DNA from: Eudromia elegans
Taxonomy: Eukaryota > Chordata > Aves > Tinamiformes > Tinamidae
Assembly: GCA_003342815.1 (NCBI GenBank)
Contig: PTEX01000120.1
Span: forward strand, 141,214 to 205,213
Direction of reading: 5' to 3'
DNA: 64,000 nucleotides
The notes below the pieces were generated by a model. The model ran no database searches, was not told the DNA's origin, and saw nothing but the letters and a program-made list of their open reading frames with translations. Shown here piece after piece: positions 17,505 to 29,599 of the stretch. Both the position numbers and the translations under genes were made by a program. Numbering within the stretch: position 1 is the stretch's first letter; the number at the start of each line of letters is the position of its first letter.

Positions 17505-17600
17505 CCCTGTGGCACAGAGAAGGAACAGGGAGGGAGTGTGAGGGAGTGACTTGTCCAGAGCCCCTTAGGCAGTCACTGGCAGACTGAAGCCACAACCCCA
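17505..17600 (+). repeat. MIR-like ancient SINE relic
   Basis: The order 'tggcacagagaaggaacag', 'gagtgacttgtccagagcc' and 'cactggcagactgaagcc' matches the MIR core (gaggcacagagaggtt, gtgacttgcccaaggtcac, gtggcagagctggg). It is diverged; the assignment is from a remembered consensus. Confidence 0.5.
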
Positions 17601-18949
17601 CTTCTCCAACCATTTTGTCATCACCTTGCCCAGGAAGGTCACACAGCACCCTGTCTTGGAACCCACCCTTGGTGTCTGTGAGGCGACTGTCATGCTGCTG
17701 TGTTCCCTTGTGTCCCACCTCATCATTGGCAGCAGAGATGCCATCAAAGTCAGGAGATACCCTTTCCCTCTCCCAGTCTCCTGCTCTCCCTGTTTCCCTC
17801 CTCAGCTTTGGCTTTCTGACTAGACCAGAACTCTGGTCAGACACCTGGCTCCTCCACACGCTCATATAGAGCTCAGCAGGGGGGAGAGGGCTGGAGGCAA
17901 AGCGATTCTTCAGGAAGATGGGGGTGAAGAGGCAGGGTGACTCTCCCAGCAGGCGCTGATGAATTGCAGTGTGTCCACTGTATGAACAGGGCTGCAGTTC
18001 TCCCTGCTGCACCTCTTCGGGTCAATACCAACGCCTGGCAGCCCAGACGCCAACTGCAGGCGGCTTCTCTGAGCCGTCTCTGCCACCCTCCAGCCTGACC
18101 CCCTTTGGCTCCTTCAGCCTTCTCCTTTGGGCTCTCTCAGGCCCCCCCCAGTAGTACCTCGCAGCCACTCGAAGCCTCTACCCGCTCACCAGAGAAGAGC
18201 AATGGCCACTAAAGTCAAAGGATGAGCCTGGACGGATGTGGGACCCTAGATAAACACACATGACCTCAAACCCACAAAGCAAGGCTGCAAGCTTGAAACA
18301 CGTTTAGTCACTTTGAGCCATGAATGCACTCTTCTCCTGCCCCACAACACACAGAGGGGCCGAGGGGCTGGACCTGGCTGCACTGTGGGCTGTGAGCTCT
18401 TGGGCCTCCAGTGTGGGCTGTGATCACCGTGGGGCGCTGATCATCCGCTGGCGTTCGCTCAGTGCTCTGCGCGGAGACAAACCCGGGCCGCCCCTCCTCC
18501 CTCCCGTATTTATGCTTGTGTTCTCGGCTTGGCTGCCTCTCAGCACACACAAATCTTGTTCCTTCCCCCTCCAAGTCCTTTCAGGGCTTGGTTCCTTGGC
18601 AGGCACCTCACATGGCCCAGCGAGAAGCCAGGGGCCCCATCCATCCTGCTGGCCCTCTCCACCCACTGCAGCTAGCTGTGGCCTTGGTGCAGAGGGAAGG
18701 GCTGTAGACAGCCCACGGTGCCCAGGACAAAGTATTTCTGACCGTGCCTGTTTCCCAGGACCATCAACAGCTGTTGTGAGGTCTACATAGGAAGACCTCC
18801 CAGGACCTCTGCCGCCATAAGGGCCTCACGGCTGCCCTGGGGCCAGGCTGCAGGCTGTGGCAGGGAGCTGGCACAGAGGTCTCCGAGTCAGCAGCGCTGG
18901 CCGGGCGTCATCTCTGCCTTTCCCCTCCCCACAGCCCTGGCCTCCTGCT

Positions 18950-19330
18950 CTCTGCCGCCTCGGCTCGCGGCAGGGGCTGCCCCTCTGGGGCGACTGCTAT
19001 CAAAGCCCACCGCGGCCCTTTGATCTGCATGCGAGGAGGAGGCTGCCGGAGCCGGCCGGCGGGACGCTTCGGCACAGAGATAATTGCAGGCACCCGCCGC
19101 TCCATTTCTCCTCCCCCTCTGGGGACCCTTTCCACGAGGAGCCTGCATGGAGAACGAGGGCACGAGGAGGGGAGAGCCGCAGCAAAGCAGGCCGGGCGCT
19201 GGCGCAGGGAGGCGCGCGGGCGGCGAGAGCTGCGGCAGGGCTGGGGGAGCCCCTTGCAGCGCTCGCTCCCCTCCGAGCGGGACAGCGGGCGTGAGACCCC
19301 CCTGGGGCTGCTCAGATCTCCAAGGGGAGC
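18950..19330. promoter_or_regulatory. CpG-rich block with paired TCF/LEF-type motifs
   Basis: The block is GC-rich with many CpGs. It contains TATCAAAG at about 18999 and CTTTGATC at 19018, an inverted pair of the TCF/LEF core about 20 bases apart, followed by GATAATTG. No first exon or recognisable protein is attached to it. An enhancer or orphan promoter is possible but unproven. Confidence 0.35.
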
Positions 19331-19544
19331 CATGGCTCCATCCCCCTGCCTCCCTGCGATGCTGCTTCCTCGCACGGCTCAGATATTCTCGTTTCTCCTC
19401 TCTGCTTCTTCCTCTCTTCCTCTCTCTCTCTTTTTTTAGGTTCAGGCAGTAGAAGGAGAGAGGCAGGGAAAAGACACAATCCTGAAATTAGACGTGGCAA
19501 ATTCTCCTCAGTGCTCCAGACAGGGCCAGCCTCCGTGTAAGAAT

Positions 19545-19625
19545 AATTAATACTAATACTCAGCACTTATACAGCACTTTTCATGTTCAAAGCACTTTAC
19601 AAACATTAACTAATTAATCTGTCAT
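19545..19625 (+). repeat. MIR/CORE-SINE-like relic
   Basis: 'cagcacttatacagcactt' then 'catgttcaaagcactttac' and 'aaacattaactaattaatc' resembles a MIR-family segment of the type 'agcacttatatagcgcttt...caaagcactttacaaacatt'. It is relatively well preserved for such an old element. Confidence 0.55.
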
Positions 19626-22600
19626 ATTAAGTGATGTCTTAAAGGGGCGGCGTTGAAAGCAAAGGGCTTGTGTGTGGGTGTGAGTCCTCATTTCCCCCGT
19701 CTTCCAGGGTGTGTTAACACTTTGGTGGGCATGAGACCTTAAAATGCCACCACGTAGTTCTCCCGGGTCGTGGATCTCAGTGCTCCTACTCATCTCCCCC
19801 ATTTCAGGCAGTGTGGTCGGCCGAGCCCCGGCTATTCCAAGTGTAAAAGGGCAGGCAGCACGTCAGGGTTTTCTTCTCCTCTGCAGCGCTGTGCCTGCAG
19901 GCTCCGCTACAGACCGAGGGCTGAGGAAGCTGGGAGACTTCCAGCCTTGTGACTGAGAGATTAGTTAAAATATTTGGGTTGGAAAAGCCCCTCAGCCTCA
20001 AGCCACAGCGCAGGGTGAGGGCGGCTAGCAGACCTTCTGCAGCACAGCAGCAGCAGCAGAGAGGCAAAGCCCACTCTGACATCCTGTGCCAGACTCCATT
20101 GCTCCCCAGCCCCTTTCCAGACCTGGATCCCTCTTCCAGTCTGTCACTCCAACACTGTATTCGGCACTGCCTGTTCCAGAGGAACTCGTCTCCCCAGCTC
20201 TTAGGTGCTGGAGGGCATCCTTCAAATCCAAGGACGTGCTCTTGAACACGGGGGACAGATGGAAAGGGGCCAAGGCTTTTGCCAGGAAAGGTTCTTCCCC
20301 ACTCAAACAGAGAGGAAACGCAACCCACCTAGAAAGGGACCTTGTCCTGAGACTGGGAAGGTTTCCCAGCCACTAGTGGAGCCCAAGGGCCCTTCCGGAG
20401 GATCCAGCTTGAGAGACTGCGAGGACACGCTTAACCCAGGGGAAGAGGACCAGCAATGGCAGCAGTACCAGGTCTTCCCAGGCTGCAGAGGCAAGTGGCT
20501 AAAGATGATTTTCCCCCTAGGAGCAGCACACGGCACGGGAGCACGGCAGGCAGTGGGGCTGTGGCTGAGCAGCGCCTGGCTGCCCGTGCTGGTGGGCGTG
20601 CTGCTAACGTGTGCTCTCTGCTGCCCACGGCCTCTCCAGTGCGGGTTACAGATGGGGCTGCCTTGGGTTTGCTTCTGTGGGGGATACTCCGAGAGCTCTG
20701 CATGTGGGGACGCCCAGATACTTGGCTATTAAATTAACACAGGGCATTTAACAGCATAATTTAAGTGGTTTAAACACCAAGGAGTGGTAATTAGTAATAA
20801 TGGTTTGGTGAAGGAGGAAATTAAGACCCAGGTATGGAGCCCAGTACTTTTCTCTGCAGATAATTTTCAGTGCCAAATGACTACAGAGAAAGGCCAAGCA
20901 CCTGACACACAAATCTATTGTTTTGTTTGCATGTGAAGAGACTTACACGAGGGAGTAAGACAGACACTTATCTCACCTTTCAGAAAGCAAACATTGAAGC
21001 CAAGAAAGGATAAAGTCTTGGGAAGAAGAGCTCCTAGAGAGAGGGTTTGGTGAGGAGCTGAGTCAACCAAAGGAAAGCCATGGGGTAAGCAAGGCTCACA
21101 AAGGATGGCTAAATGTCTGGTTTAGCTGGGAGACCCTTTTGGCTGGGAAGGCATTACTCCATGGCTACAAGAGCTTCTTCAGGACACGTTGGAGAGGAGG
21201 ATGAGGCAATAGCTGGTCCTCCAAGGAAGTTTTCAAAGAGGTCATCAACAAGACAGCAGGTACCATACACGCACAACCTCTGGCGCAGGACCTATGTCTT
21301 CTAGCCAAAGTGAAAGCCAAGATACTGGCCTGCTAGTGTGAATCAATGAAGACACTTCTTTCCTGGCAGGTCACCAGGAACACCCAGCACCATGTCACCA
21401 GTTCCTTTCTTGGTACAACTAGCAGACAGGTTGGGAGCTACTCGGGTGTCTTTAGTTCCTGTCCCAGATCTCTTGCCTCTGTTCCCTGAAATGGGGAGCC
21501 AGCAGAATTGTCCACCCAGTTCCTGGCTCCTAGAGCTGGGGCTGACCCCATTCCCCTCTAAGGGAGACTTCCCAGCAGTGCCTGCAGTGGCAGGCATGTC
21601 CCCTGGCTCAACTGGGCCAGGAGAGGAGAGATGTGGCTGGGCGCTCCTGCATGCTCCTCTAGGATCCCTGCAGAAGGCTGTGCACTCTGCTTGAAAACAC
21701 ATTGACTGCAAGGAAGAAGACAGAGACATCAGTGGTCACATTCCCAGGCCGAGTGCAGAGCCAGGCTTCACCGGACCCGGTGCCCTCATACAACACTGCA
21801 GTTGCTGAGCCCTGCAGCACCTGGGCTGCCCAGACAGCCCACGCTGCCCAGACATTGCTCCCGCAAGCCTGGCACACGCCCTCGTGTTAGCAGAGCGCCC
21901 TGTGCAGGACAGGCTCTCCAGAGCCCTAGGATAGGTCCTGGAAGGGCCCTTCCTCATTGTCCACCCAGTAGCACACCAGTCCACCAGTGCACTCTCCAGC
22001 TGCTCACAAGAGGCCCCAGGCTGTCTTCAGTCCAGCCAGCACAAAAAAAATGCCACCTGAAGGCAAATAAGCAGGAGCCTTAGAGGCAGTAGCATAAGCA
22101 TGAGGACTGCCTGGTCTTGCTTTAGTCATCCTGCTGGCAGCAAAGCCGGGCCAAGCTCAAGCTCCCAGCAGCAGAGGCCGGAGCAGCCCAGGAACCGCCA
22201 TCCGCAGGCACTCCCAGGGTCCTGCTTACCACCGGCAGTGTCCCCTGCTACCCTCAACAATCAGGAGTGCATTTCCTGACCAGCTTTACAGGGATCTGAG
22301 TCCACGAGACTAGAGGGGACACCTATGATGTCCCAGTGTTTGTGGCAGATACCCTGGCCCAAGGCAAACAACCAGCAGCATTAGCCGGTAGAGAGGAGCT
22401 CGGGAGCTGATGGGTATTGGACTGAGGTGAGGGCCCCACGGGATCACTGAGGGCCATTGGGCTGCACGGCTTCCCGTGGGCGCAGCAACAGAGGCAGGAA
22501 ACGGATGGATGGGGGCGCACAGAGCCCTCATGTTCCCGGGCGGCAAATACCAGCTTTGACCTGGCCCTGGCAGAGCTGATGCAGACGTGAACTGTTCTGG

Positions 22601-24978
22601 CAGAGCGTTGTCATCTGTGCCAGTTTTACGCCGTGGAGAGGAGTAACGTGTGAATGACGCCAAACGCTGCTGGCCTCATTTCGCCTGCCCTTTATTGAAA
22701 CCTCTGGCCCTCTTCAAAGGTAGGAAATGGGGTACAGAGAGATCCACCAGAGCTAGCATCCTTGTGTGTGGAGTGAGGATGTAGTAACAGCCCATGTGTG
22801 CAATGAGAGCTAACATGAGGAGGTCTCTATGTCCTCTGCAGTGACCAGCCCTTGACATTGCGGAAAGTCCCTTGGAAGCCAGCTGGCCCAGCACCGGCAG
22901 CTTCAGCAAAGGGGTCAAGATGTACAAACATGGGCTGAGTCCCAGCAACAGATCTGCAAGGGCAAAGCACAGGGCTACGGAAAAGGTTTTCACTGCTGCT
23001 GCTCCTCCCACCCCTTCTGATCCCCTCAGGGATGGAGAAAACAAGGGACTTGCTCTCTAGGGACCTGTCAATCAGAATCTGCCACCACCATTTAGTTTTC
23101 TGAATTTATTACTGCCAGGAGTGCAGGCTCTCTGCCCATTCCTTAGCAGGCAGTGCCATCCCGTGGGACAAGCTCAGCATAGCAGGGAAGTGTCAGAGCT
23201 GCATTGTGCAGGAAGCAGCACGGATGCGCAGCTCTGAGACCCTGTGAGCCTGCAAGACTTGCCAGCCCTGGCCCATGGGACAGGGATCCAGGGTCCTGTT
23301 TGTGTGCAGGGGATGGCCGGCCAGGCAAGCAGACTAAAGCTTTCCTAAGCGGTAGTGCCCATATACCAAGGAGGGGTGCAACCCCTGCACTGAGAAGCTT
23401 CAGGCCAAGCTGACCAACAAAGGAAAGTGCCAGGGAGATCAACCAGCCACATCTGGAGCTGTTGCAGAGCCAGGCACAGAGATGACAGAGACCAGGTCTC
23501 CCACATGCACTCCAGTGCACTGCAACCAGGGAACGCTGACTTTGGACCAAGAAGGAAGTTTTTGTGTCCTGTCAAATCTGCACAGGAGAACTTCCAGTTT
23601 GCTAAGGCTCCTCACTACCTGCTTTCTTCTGGGCTTCCCCTCCTTCCATGGGGAAATCTCAGAATGAACACAATGTAACTCAGTTGCACACATGGATTCG
23701 GCTCATTCCTGCCCTGGACATGATCTAGCCAGCCCTGGGGAAAGCTATGACTGTCAGGAGAGCAGATACAAAGCTGTTGCACCGAGTTTGGAGTGGTAGT
23801 TTTTGAGGTAGGCAGGTCCCAGGAAGCTGCTGGCCAAACGGAGCCAAGACTATTAGCAAACCTCATCTGCTCACCACTTGTCCTCCCGTAAATTTTCCAG
23901 CCCCTCCAGGCCCTGGCTGATGCTGCGCCAGAGACCCTCCTGGAGAACTCAGCTCAGATATTATTTCACACGTGCAGAGAAAAGCACAGCCCCACTAAAC
24001 ACTTGTGACTTGGGGAGCTTTATGCCTGTCCTAAGCCTTTTCTCATCTCTGTTGCTCTCCCCCAACAGCTTGCCAGTATTCTTGTGCCCTTCTAGGAAGC
24101 AAGAAGTGCAGGATAAGTCCTTTGCCCATCCCAGCCCCTTCCCATCCTCTCCTGCAGAGCCAAGGCCATCTGGCTGCCTCGGTTCAGAGGCTGTGACCTT
24201 GGGAAGTGCCTAATTTAGAGAGTGAGAGAGGATGGGGAAGGGGAGAGAAGCACCTTGGGCTGCTGCAGTGGGAGTTTTCTGGAACAAGGCTAAGATTGTG
24301 CATTCTCCTTCCCGGCTACCTCGGGGTGTCTGAAGCCCGATAGGGGACATATGCAGCACAGCCTTGCCAGAAGAGACAAAAGCACACGGCTGACTCCTCC
24401 AAAGGCAGAATGGAGCAGATGGCACCAAAATCTGCTCAAGAGGAGGGAAAGGAATAGCCCCAAGGCTTAGCACTCCACATACCTCAAGACGCACATTTGT
24501 CCCTGTCCAAGAGCAGCAGCCAACCCCATCGCTGACTTTCTGAGGGGCAAAGAAGGGATGGAGGACAGTGGGCCTGCTGGGCTGCTGCGCCCCTGGCCCC
24601 TGCGGTCTTTTGTGGGGACTTTGCTCACCTAAGCCGAAAAGCTGCCACCCCAGATGGTGAGAGAGAAGGGGGAAGTGAGGCTGGGGCTGGAGGCAGCGTG
24701 TCTTGCCCACAGCAAGGTGAAGGGAAGGTTGGCTTGACCAACATTGCTGCTTCCGAGAGCTCTGAGGGAAGGAGAAGGGTACTAGAGTACAGAAGCATTG
24801 GGGAGGAGAACAGCATGTTATGTACTGATAACACTTGCCTTCAGCTCCTTACAGTGGAGACAGAGTTGCCTTAATAACTGGGCCTTATGCAACTGGGACC
24901 TGACTCCTGACATGACTCCCTGGCAGAAATCACTTAGTCTGTTTTTCTTCATCAGCTCCTGATGTCCTGATGTCTTAC

Positions 24979-25140
24979 TTTGTTTTGCCTGGTGGGCTTA
25001 TTTAGATAGTAAGCTATCCAGAAGATGAGGCAGGCAGCTGGGCAGGAGCATTCGTACACCACATTTAGCTCCGAACGATCCTGATTTTTCACAGAGGTTA
25101 CCGCATCAGCGCTCAGGTCGAAGGGAATAACCGCGTGCTT
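24979..25140 (-). other. Exon-like open frame on the minus strand, unrecognised
   Basis: On the minus strand a sequence ending ttacaagcacag precedes 25140, and a donor-like gtaaga follows 24979. The 162 bases between are open and exactly 54 codons, phase 0 at both ends. The translation begins KHAVIPFDLSADAVTSVK and includes a hydrophobic stretch (ACLIFWIAYYLNK). The same frame stays open upstream to 25329 and beyond, but I found no ATG in it, and it closes at 24952. I do not recognise the protein. It lies in a small CpG-rich block. It may be chance; nothing here proves transcription. Confidence 0.2.
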
Positions 25141-27553
25141 CTGTGCTTGTAAAGAAGCCTGCGTGGGCCATGCCCTGCCTGCAGCTCTGCTCCCGCCCGG
25201 CGGGATCCCGTGCAGGGCCGCGCTGGGCGTCGCTCGGGCACTGCAGAACCGCGGGGCGCGGAGCAGGGCTCCCGCAGCTGGCAGCCCTAACGCTGATCGA
25301 GCGCTGAGGAGGCATCGCAGTCCCCGCACTCGCCACCGCTCACAGCCCCGACCTTTTCGCTGCTGATGCTCCTGCCTGTGTCCGTACAGCTTTTCCCCGA
25401 TGCAGCAGCCATGATCTGCTTCTGCGTCTATACAAATGGCCCCGCGTCACCATCATTCAGAAGCTCTCAGTGGCTCTCAGGAGTTGCCCAGAGGACTGCA
25501 GTGCAGCAGGGACACGCAGCTCAGCCAGCAGAGCCCCCAGTCCCTACCCCAGCTACTGCACCAGCCCTCCTCGCCTACCAGCTCTGAGCCGGCAGGGACA
25601 CTGCTGGCACCAGCTGCTCTAATTGAGCCTTGTAGAGTAAACCCACAGAATTAGCCTGAGATAAAATCCAGCCCTGAATGCAGATCAAAGGAGACTGTCG
25701 CCTTGACAGTGTGGAGAGAGAGCAACCCTGGGCTCCTGCTACAGCTCTGGAAAGGGCAGCGTTCAGCAGCTGAGGGCTAGCGTAGAGAGCGAGCACATTG
25801 CTCTTCTGATAGTGCGTAAGGTCCAGGTCCTGCAGGTCTAGCAGAGATGTGACACTGATGCTAGTGTAAATGAAGATCGTCACGGCCAGGCAAGAGACAG
25901 CACTAATTCAGAGAGATAACATAAGCTGTTAGGAGCCTTTTCCTAGTAGCATAAAAAGAGTGGCTAAAGTACAGCAAAACTCTCTATCGACAGCCTACAA
26001 AAGCAATCAGTTTACTTAGAAGAGGAAGCCCGTGCTTGCAGGTTTTTATATATCCTTGGAAGTGAGATGGTCTGTCCCAGCAGAAGTGGGAAGCGCTAAG
26101 AACATCTCAAGGAGGAACAAGGAGAAAGCCTAGCAGTGTCTCTGTCTCTACCATGAACACACTCAGTCCTGCCCCTCCTTGGACCTTACTCTACAGACAT
26201 GGTTGGACTGAACACATGCAGCAAATCAGCCAGATGCCACCTACTACCAACACAATGGGAGTGCACAGCCAGCAAATTCAAAACCACACTCACAGTACAC
26301 ACAGGGGCATGTTGCTCTATCGCTGTTTTTCCAGGATTTCTAAAAATCGTATCAATCATCACCCTTAAGAAGCTGGTGAGCAACTGTCACTGAAGGAGGG
26401 CAGGTTTATAGTTCAACATCCAGACAGCTTCGGAGAGGGGTGAAGAAGGAGCACAAAAGGAAGCCACGCTTAGAAATGCCGACACTTGGCCTGGGATAAC
26501 AGCAGGCTGAGGAGGCAGTTAAAAGTGCAACTGGAAAGATGAGATGCAAAGAGGAAAACACACTAGGGAGGTAGGAGAGCTTCTCAGGCTGTGAACAGAG
26601 GGAGAGAGCAACCAAAACACAGCGGTTTTCTGGTGGACAGTTATTCTTCTGGGCAGCTGAGCAGCCAGATAGTTGCCGACCTGTGACAGGAGCCACTTCG
26701 GATACAGTGAAGGTTGCCTGCAGTGAGAACACAGAAGCCAGCATTACATCTTGCCACTTAGAGAAAAAAAAAGAAAAATGATGACTTTGGAAGAACAGCC
26801 TGATCTGGAGAGGTTTGTAAACATTAAGCTTCTCAGCTGGGGGAAGGTGTTAAGGCTGAAGACTATTTTTTCTGGTTTCTGGGTTTCTTAAGAAGTACAA
26901 GGCACTGGAGACTAAACATATGGCACAGGCATACACTGTGCTTGTTGTTTAGTTAAAAAAACCCCACCTCACTATTTTTGATGCATTTGCTATAGGAATT
27001 ACAAAAGGAACTACTGGTAAATAATGTTTCAGTGTGAACTTTAGCCTTCAGGTCCCCTTTATGAGTAGAAGCCCTGCATAGTAAATGGGAATCACAATAA
27101 CACAAGTTGGAGAGCAACTCCTACCCTAAGGCCTTCTAAGGTGTCTCCAGTTAGGGAAGAGGGTAGCAATTTTTAGAGAAAAAAGGACGCCAATGGGTTT
27201 TCACTTGCTTTCCTTCATTTAAATCTGTTAAGCTTCTGATACCAGTGGCTGAGCTGCACCTTGCCCGTGCTCGGCAGGATGAGTCTGCTGTTGAGCACAG
27301 GGCCAGCTCGCAGAACAAGAGCTCCTGAATGAGGCCTGAGTTGCGGTGAGAAGGGAAGGGAAGCACTAGAGTACGGCTATGAAGCCTCCGGAGTGAAGCT
27401 GCCATGGTGCTGGGCCAAGCCTGCTCTTACGGATTTGCTAACACCAGTGCACATCCCCAAAATAGAGAAACGGGAAACAAGGCTGCAAAAGCGGATAGGA
27501 GCAATTTATCCTGGCTGTTCTCATAGGCGTCTTCTAGGGAAAATTGATTAGCC

Positions 27554-27589
27554 TGATTAACTGTAATTAATTGATTAACTGGAATTGGG
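27554..27589. repeat. Two tandem 18-bp units rich in homeodomain-type TAAT motifs
   Basis: TGATTAACTGTAATTAAT at 27554 is followed by a second copy starting at 27572 (TGATTAACTGGAATTGGG), with further ATTA/TAAT words on both sides. The repeat is visible directly; a role as a homeodomain binding cluster is inference. Confidence 0.5.
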
Positions 27590-29599
27590 GATTAATGATC
27601 AAATGATTGCAAGAAAGTGTATTCTGAGCAACTCCGGATTTCGCTGGGAAACTTATATGCCTGTCATGAAAGTAAACAGCCAGATGGCAAATTATTTGCA
27701 GAAATGATGATTAGAATGGCAGGAACAGAGGGGTGCCTACAACGCTGGACCCTGACCGCAGCATGGGGCAGGAGCTCAGAAGCTGCAGTGCCTGGTGCTA
27801 AATAAAAAGTGAGACAAAGCTCTGCACTCCCAACCACCACCACCATCACCAGTAAATTTGACCTATATGTGGCAGAGAATCTCACCCTCATCAAGTCTGG
27901 AAAAAGTTGTTAGAACTGAAATACATTACCCCTAGATAAGAAACTCCTACCTTACACTGGAGCCCAAGGGAGCATTTATTGCAGACAGGACACTCGCTAT
28001 GCAAGTTCTGCCCTCTGAACCATGCCTTGCACCCAGCTCTGTCCCCAGAGAAGGTGTTTTGCTAGGGCTAGGACCAAACTGCAAATAATCTCCCCACTCT
28101 GCAAGATAACAGCAGCATCGCAATCTAAGAACCTCTCACAGGACCGGGAGTGAAAAGGAAGCTAAGGAAGGAAAGAGGAAAGGATAAAAATTATCAGTCT
28201 GTTTGTCATTGGTTGTCTTTATTCATTCCCCAGTCCAGCTTTCCCGTTGGAGTTTCCTGCTCCTTTTACCACTGTCCTAAGCAGGACACAAACGTAGCAA
28301 TGTTCGAACTGAATCCAATGTATCCAGTCGGATAAAGTACATTTATGTGCTCCATGTAGATAAATAACGAGGGGGTTAGTTACAGGCTGGAACACAGTCA
28401 CAGCAGTCCCGAAGGTTCACGGGGCCTCTTCTCACCACCAGAGACCCCTGGGCGCCCGGGCTGGGAGGGCAGGCGCTGGGAGTCGGAAGGTGCTGCAGGA
28501 CTCGGCTGGAGCTAGAAGCCACCGTGCTCCGAGCAGTGAGGCAATTCCAGCACTCATTACATTTGTCCCCAGGAGGGCTGTTTAGGTGGGACAGTTACAA
28601 ATTGCATTTTATAAACTATATTTCTATAAGTGGATTTTCCACTAGCTAGGAAAATTGCTTTAATAATCCTGCTCCTGATTAATGGCGATGCACCCTGGCA
28701 AGGAGACTGCTGCAGCTTCTGTTCTTCCTTAGGATGGAACTAAGAGTGGTGAATTTATAAATAAAGAAAATGCATATCCCTCTGAAAGACATTGATCTAG
28801 ACTCTCCTCAGTTTAAGGATACCCAGGAAAGTTCTCTGAAGAGTTAGCTCTTCGCCTGAGAGCTGCAGATAGCTAAACTGAATCCTGCTTTTTCTGATGG
28901 TAGCGAAAATTGATGTAGGAGAGTATCTGAGACTTACCAGTGAATTCCTGCCCTCACCATCTGAGGGGGAGCGATATACCCCAGCTACAGACTGGGACCT
29001 GAGGCATATATCAAACTACTTTTTCAGGATCTCCTAGGGAGGCTACGGAGTTGAATCTGAAGTTGTAGCCCCACGTGTCCCCTCTAGCAGGTCAAGGACG
29101 GCCGTCAGAGACGACGCATAGCGTCAGATACCATATTGCGAAGGCATCTGGGACAACTGCAGTTGCCACTTTTCACACGTTCTCACACCTTGCAGTCAAG
29201 TACTTGTAGCAGCCTCTAAAACCCAAGGTCAGACACATGATTATACAACTGCAATCAAAACTTCCTTGCAAGTTTTTGCAGTACATTTTTATTTCACGAG
29301 GCTAACGAAAAAGGTTTTGTCTGACAGAATTAGATCATGCTTCCCTTTCTGACACACCACCTTATTGATACGCTTCTTGTCAGCAGCCCTGTAAGTCCGA
29401 TCTCCACCACACACACAAATCGCCTGATTTCTAGTTCCACGTCTACATGAGAAAACTTGTGAGTTTACCTGCTTTACAGCGGGTCTGTTTCATGTTTGTA
29501 GAACAACGTGGCACAACCACACAAGCTGCCACCACACAGGGTGTTTTACTCCTGCTAATGTCATTTTTTTCCCCCTTTTGATCCGGCACCGCTTTGTGC

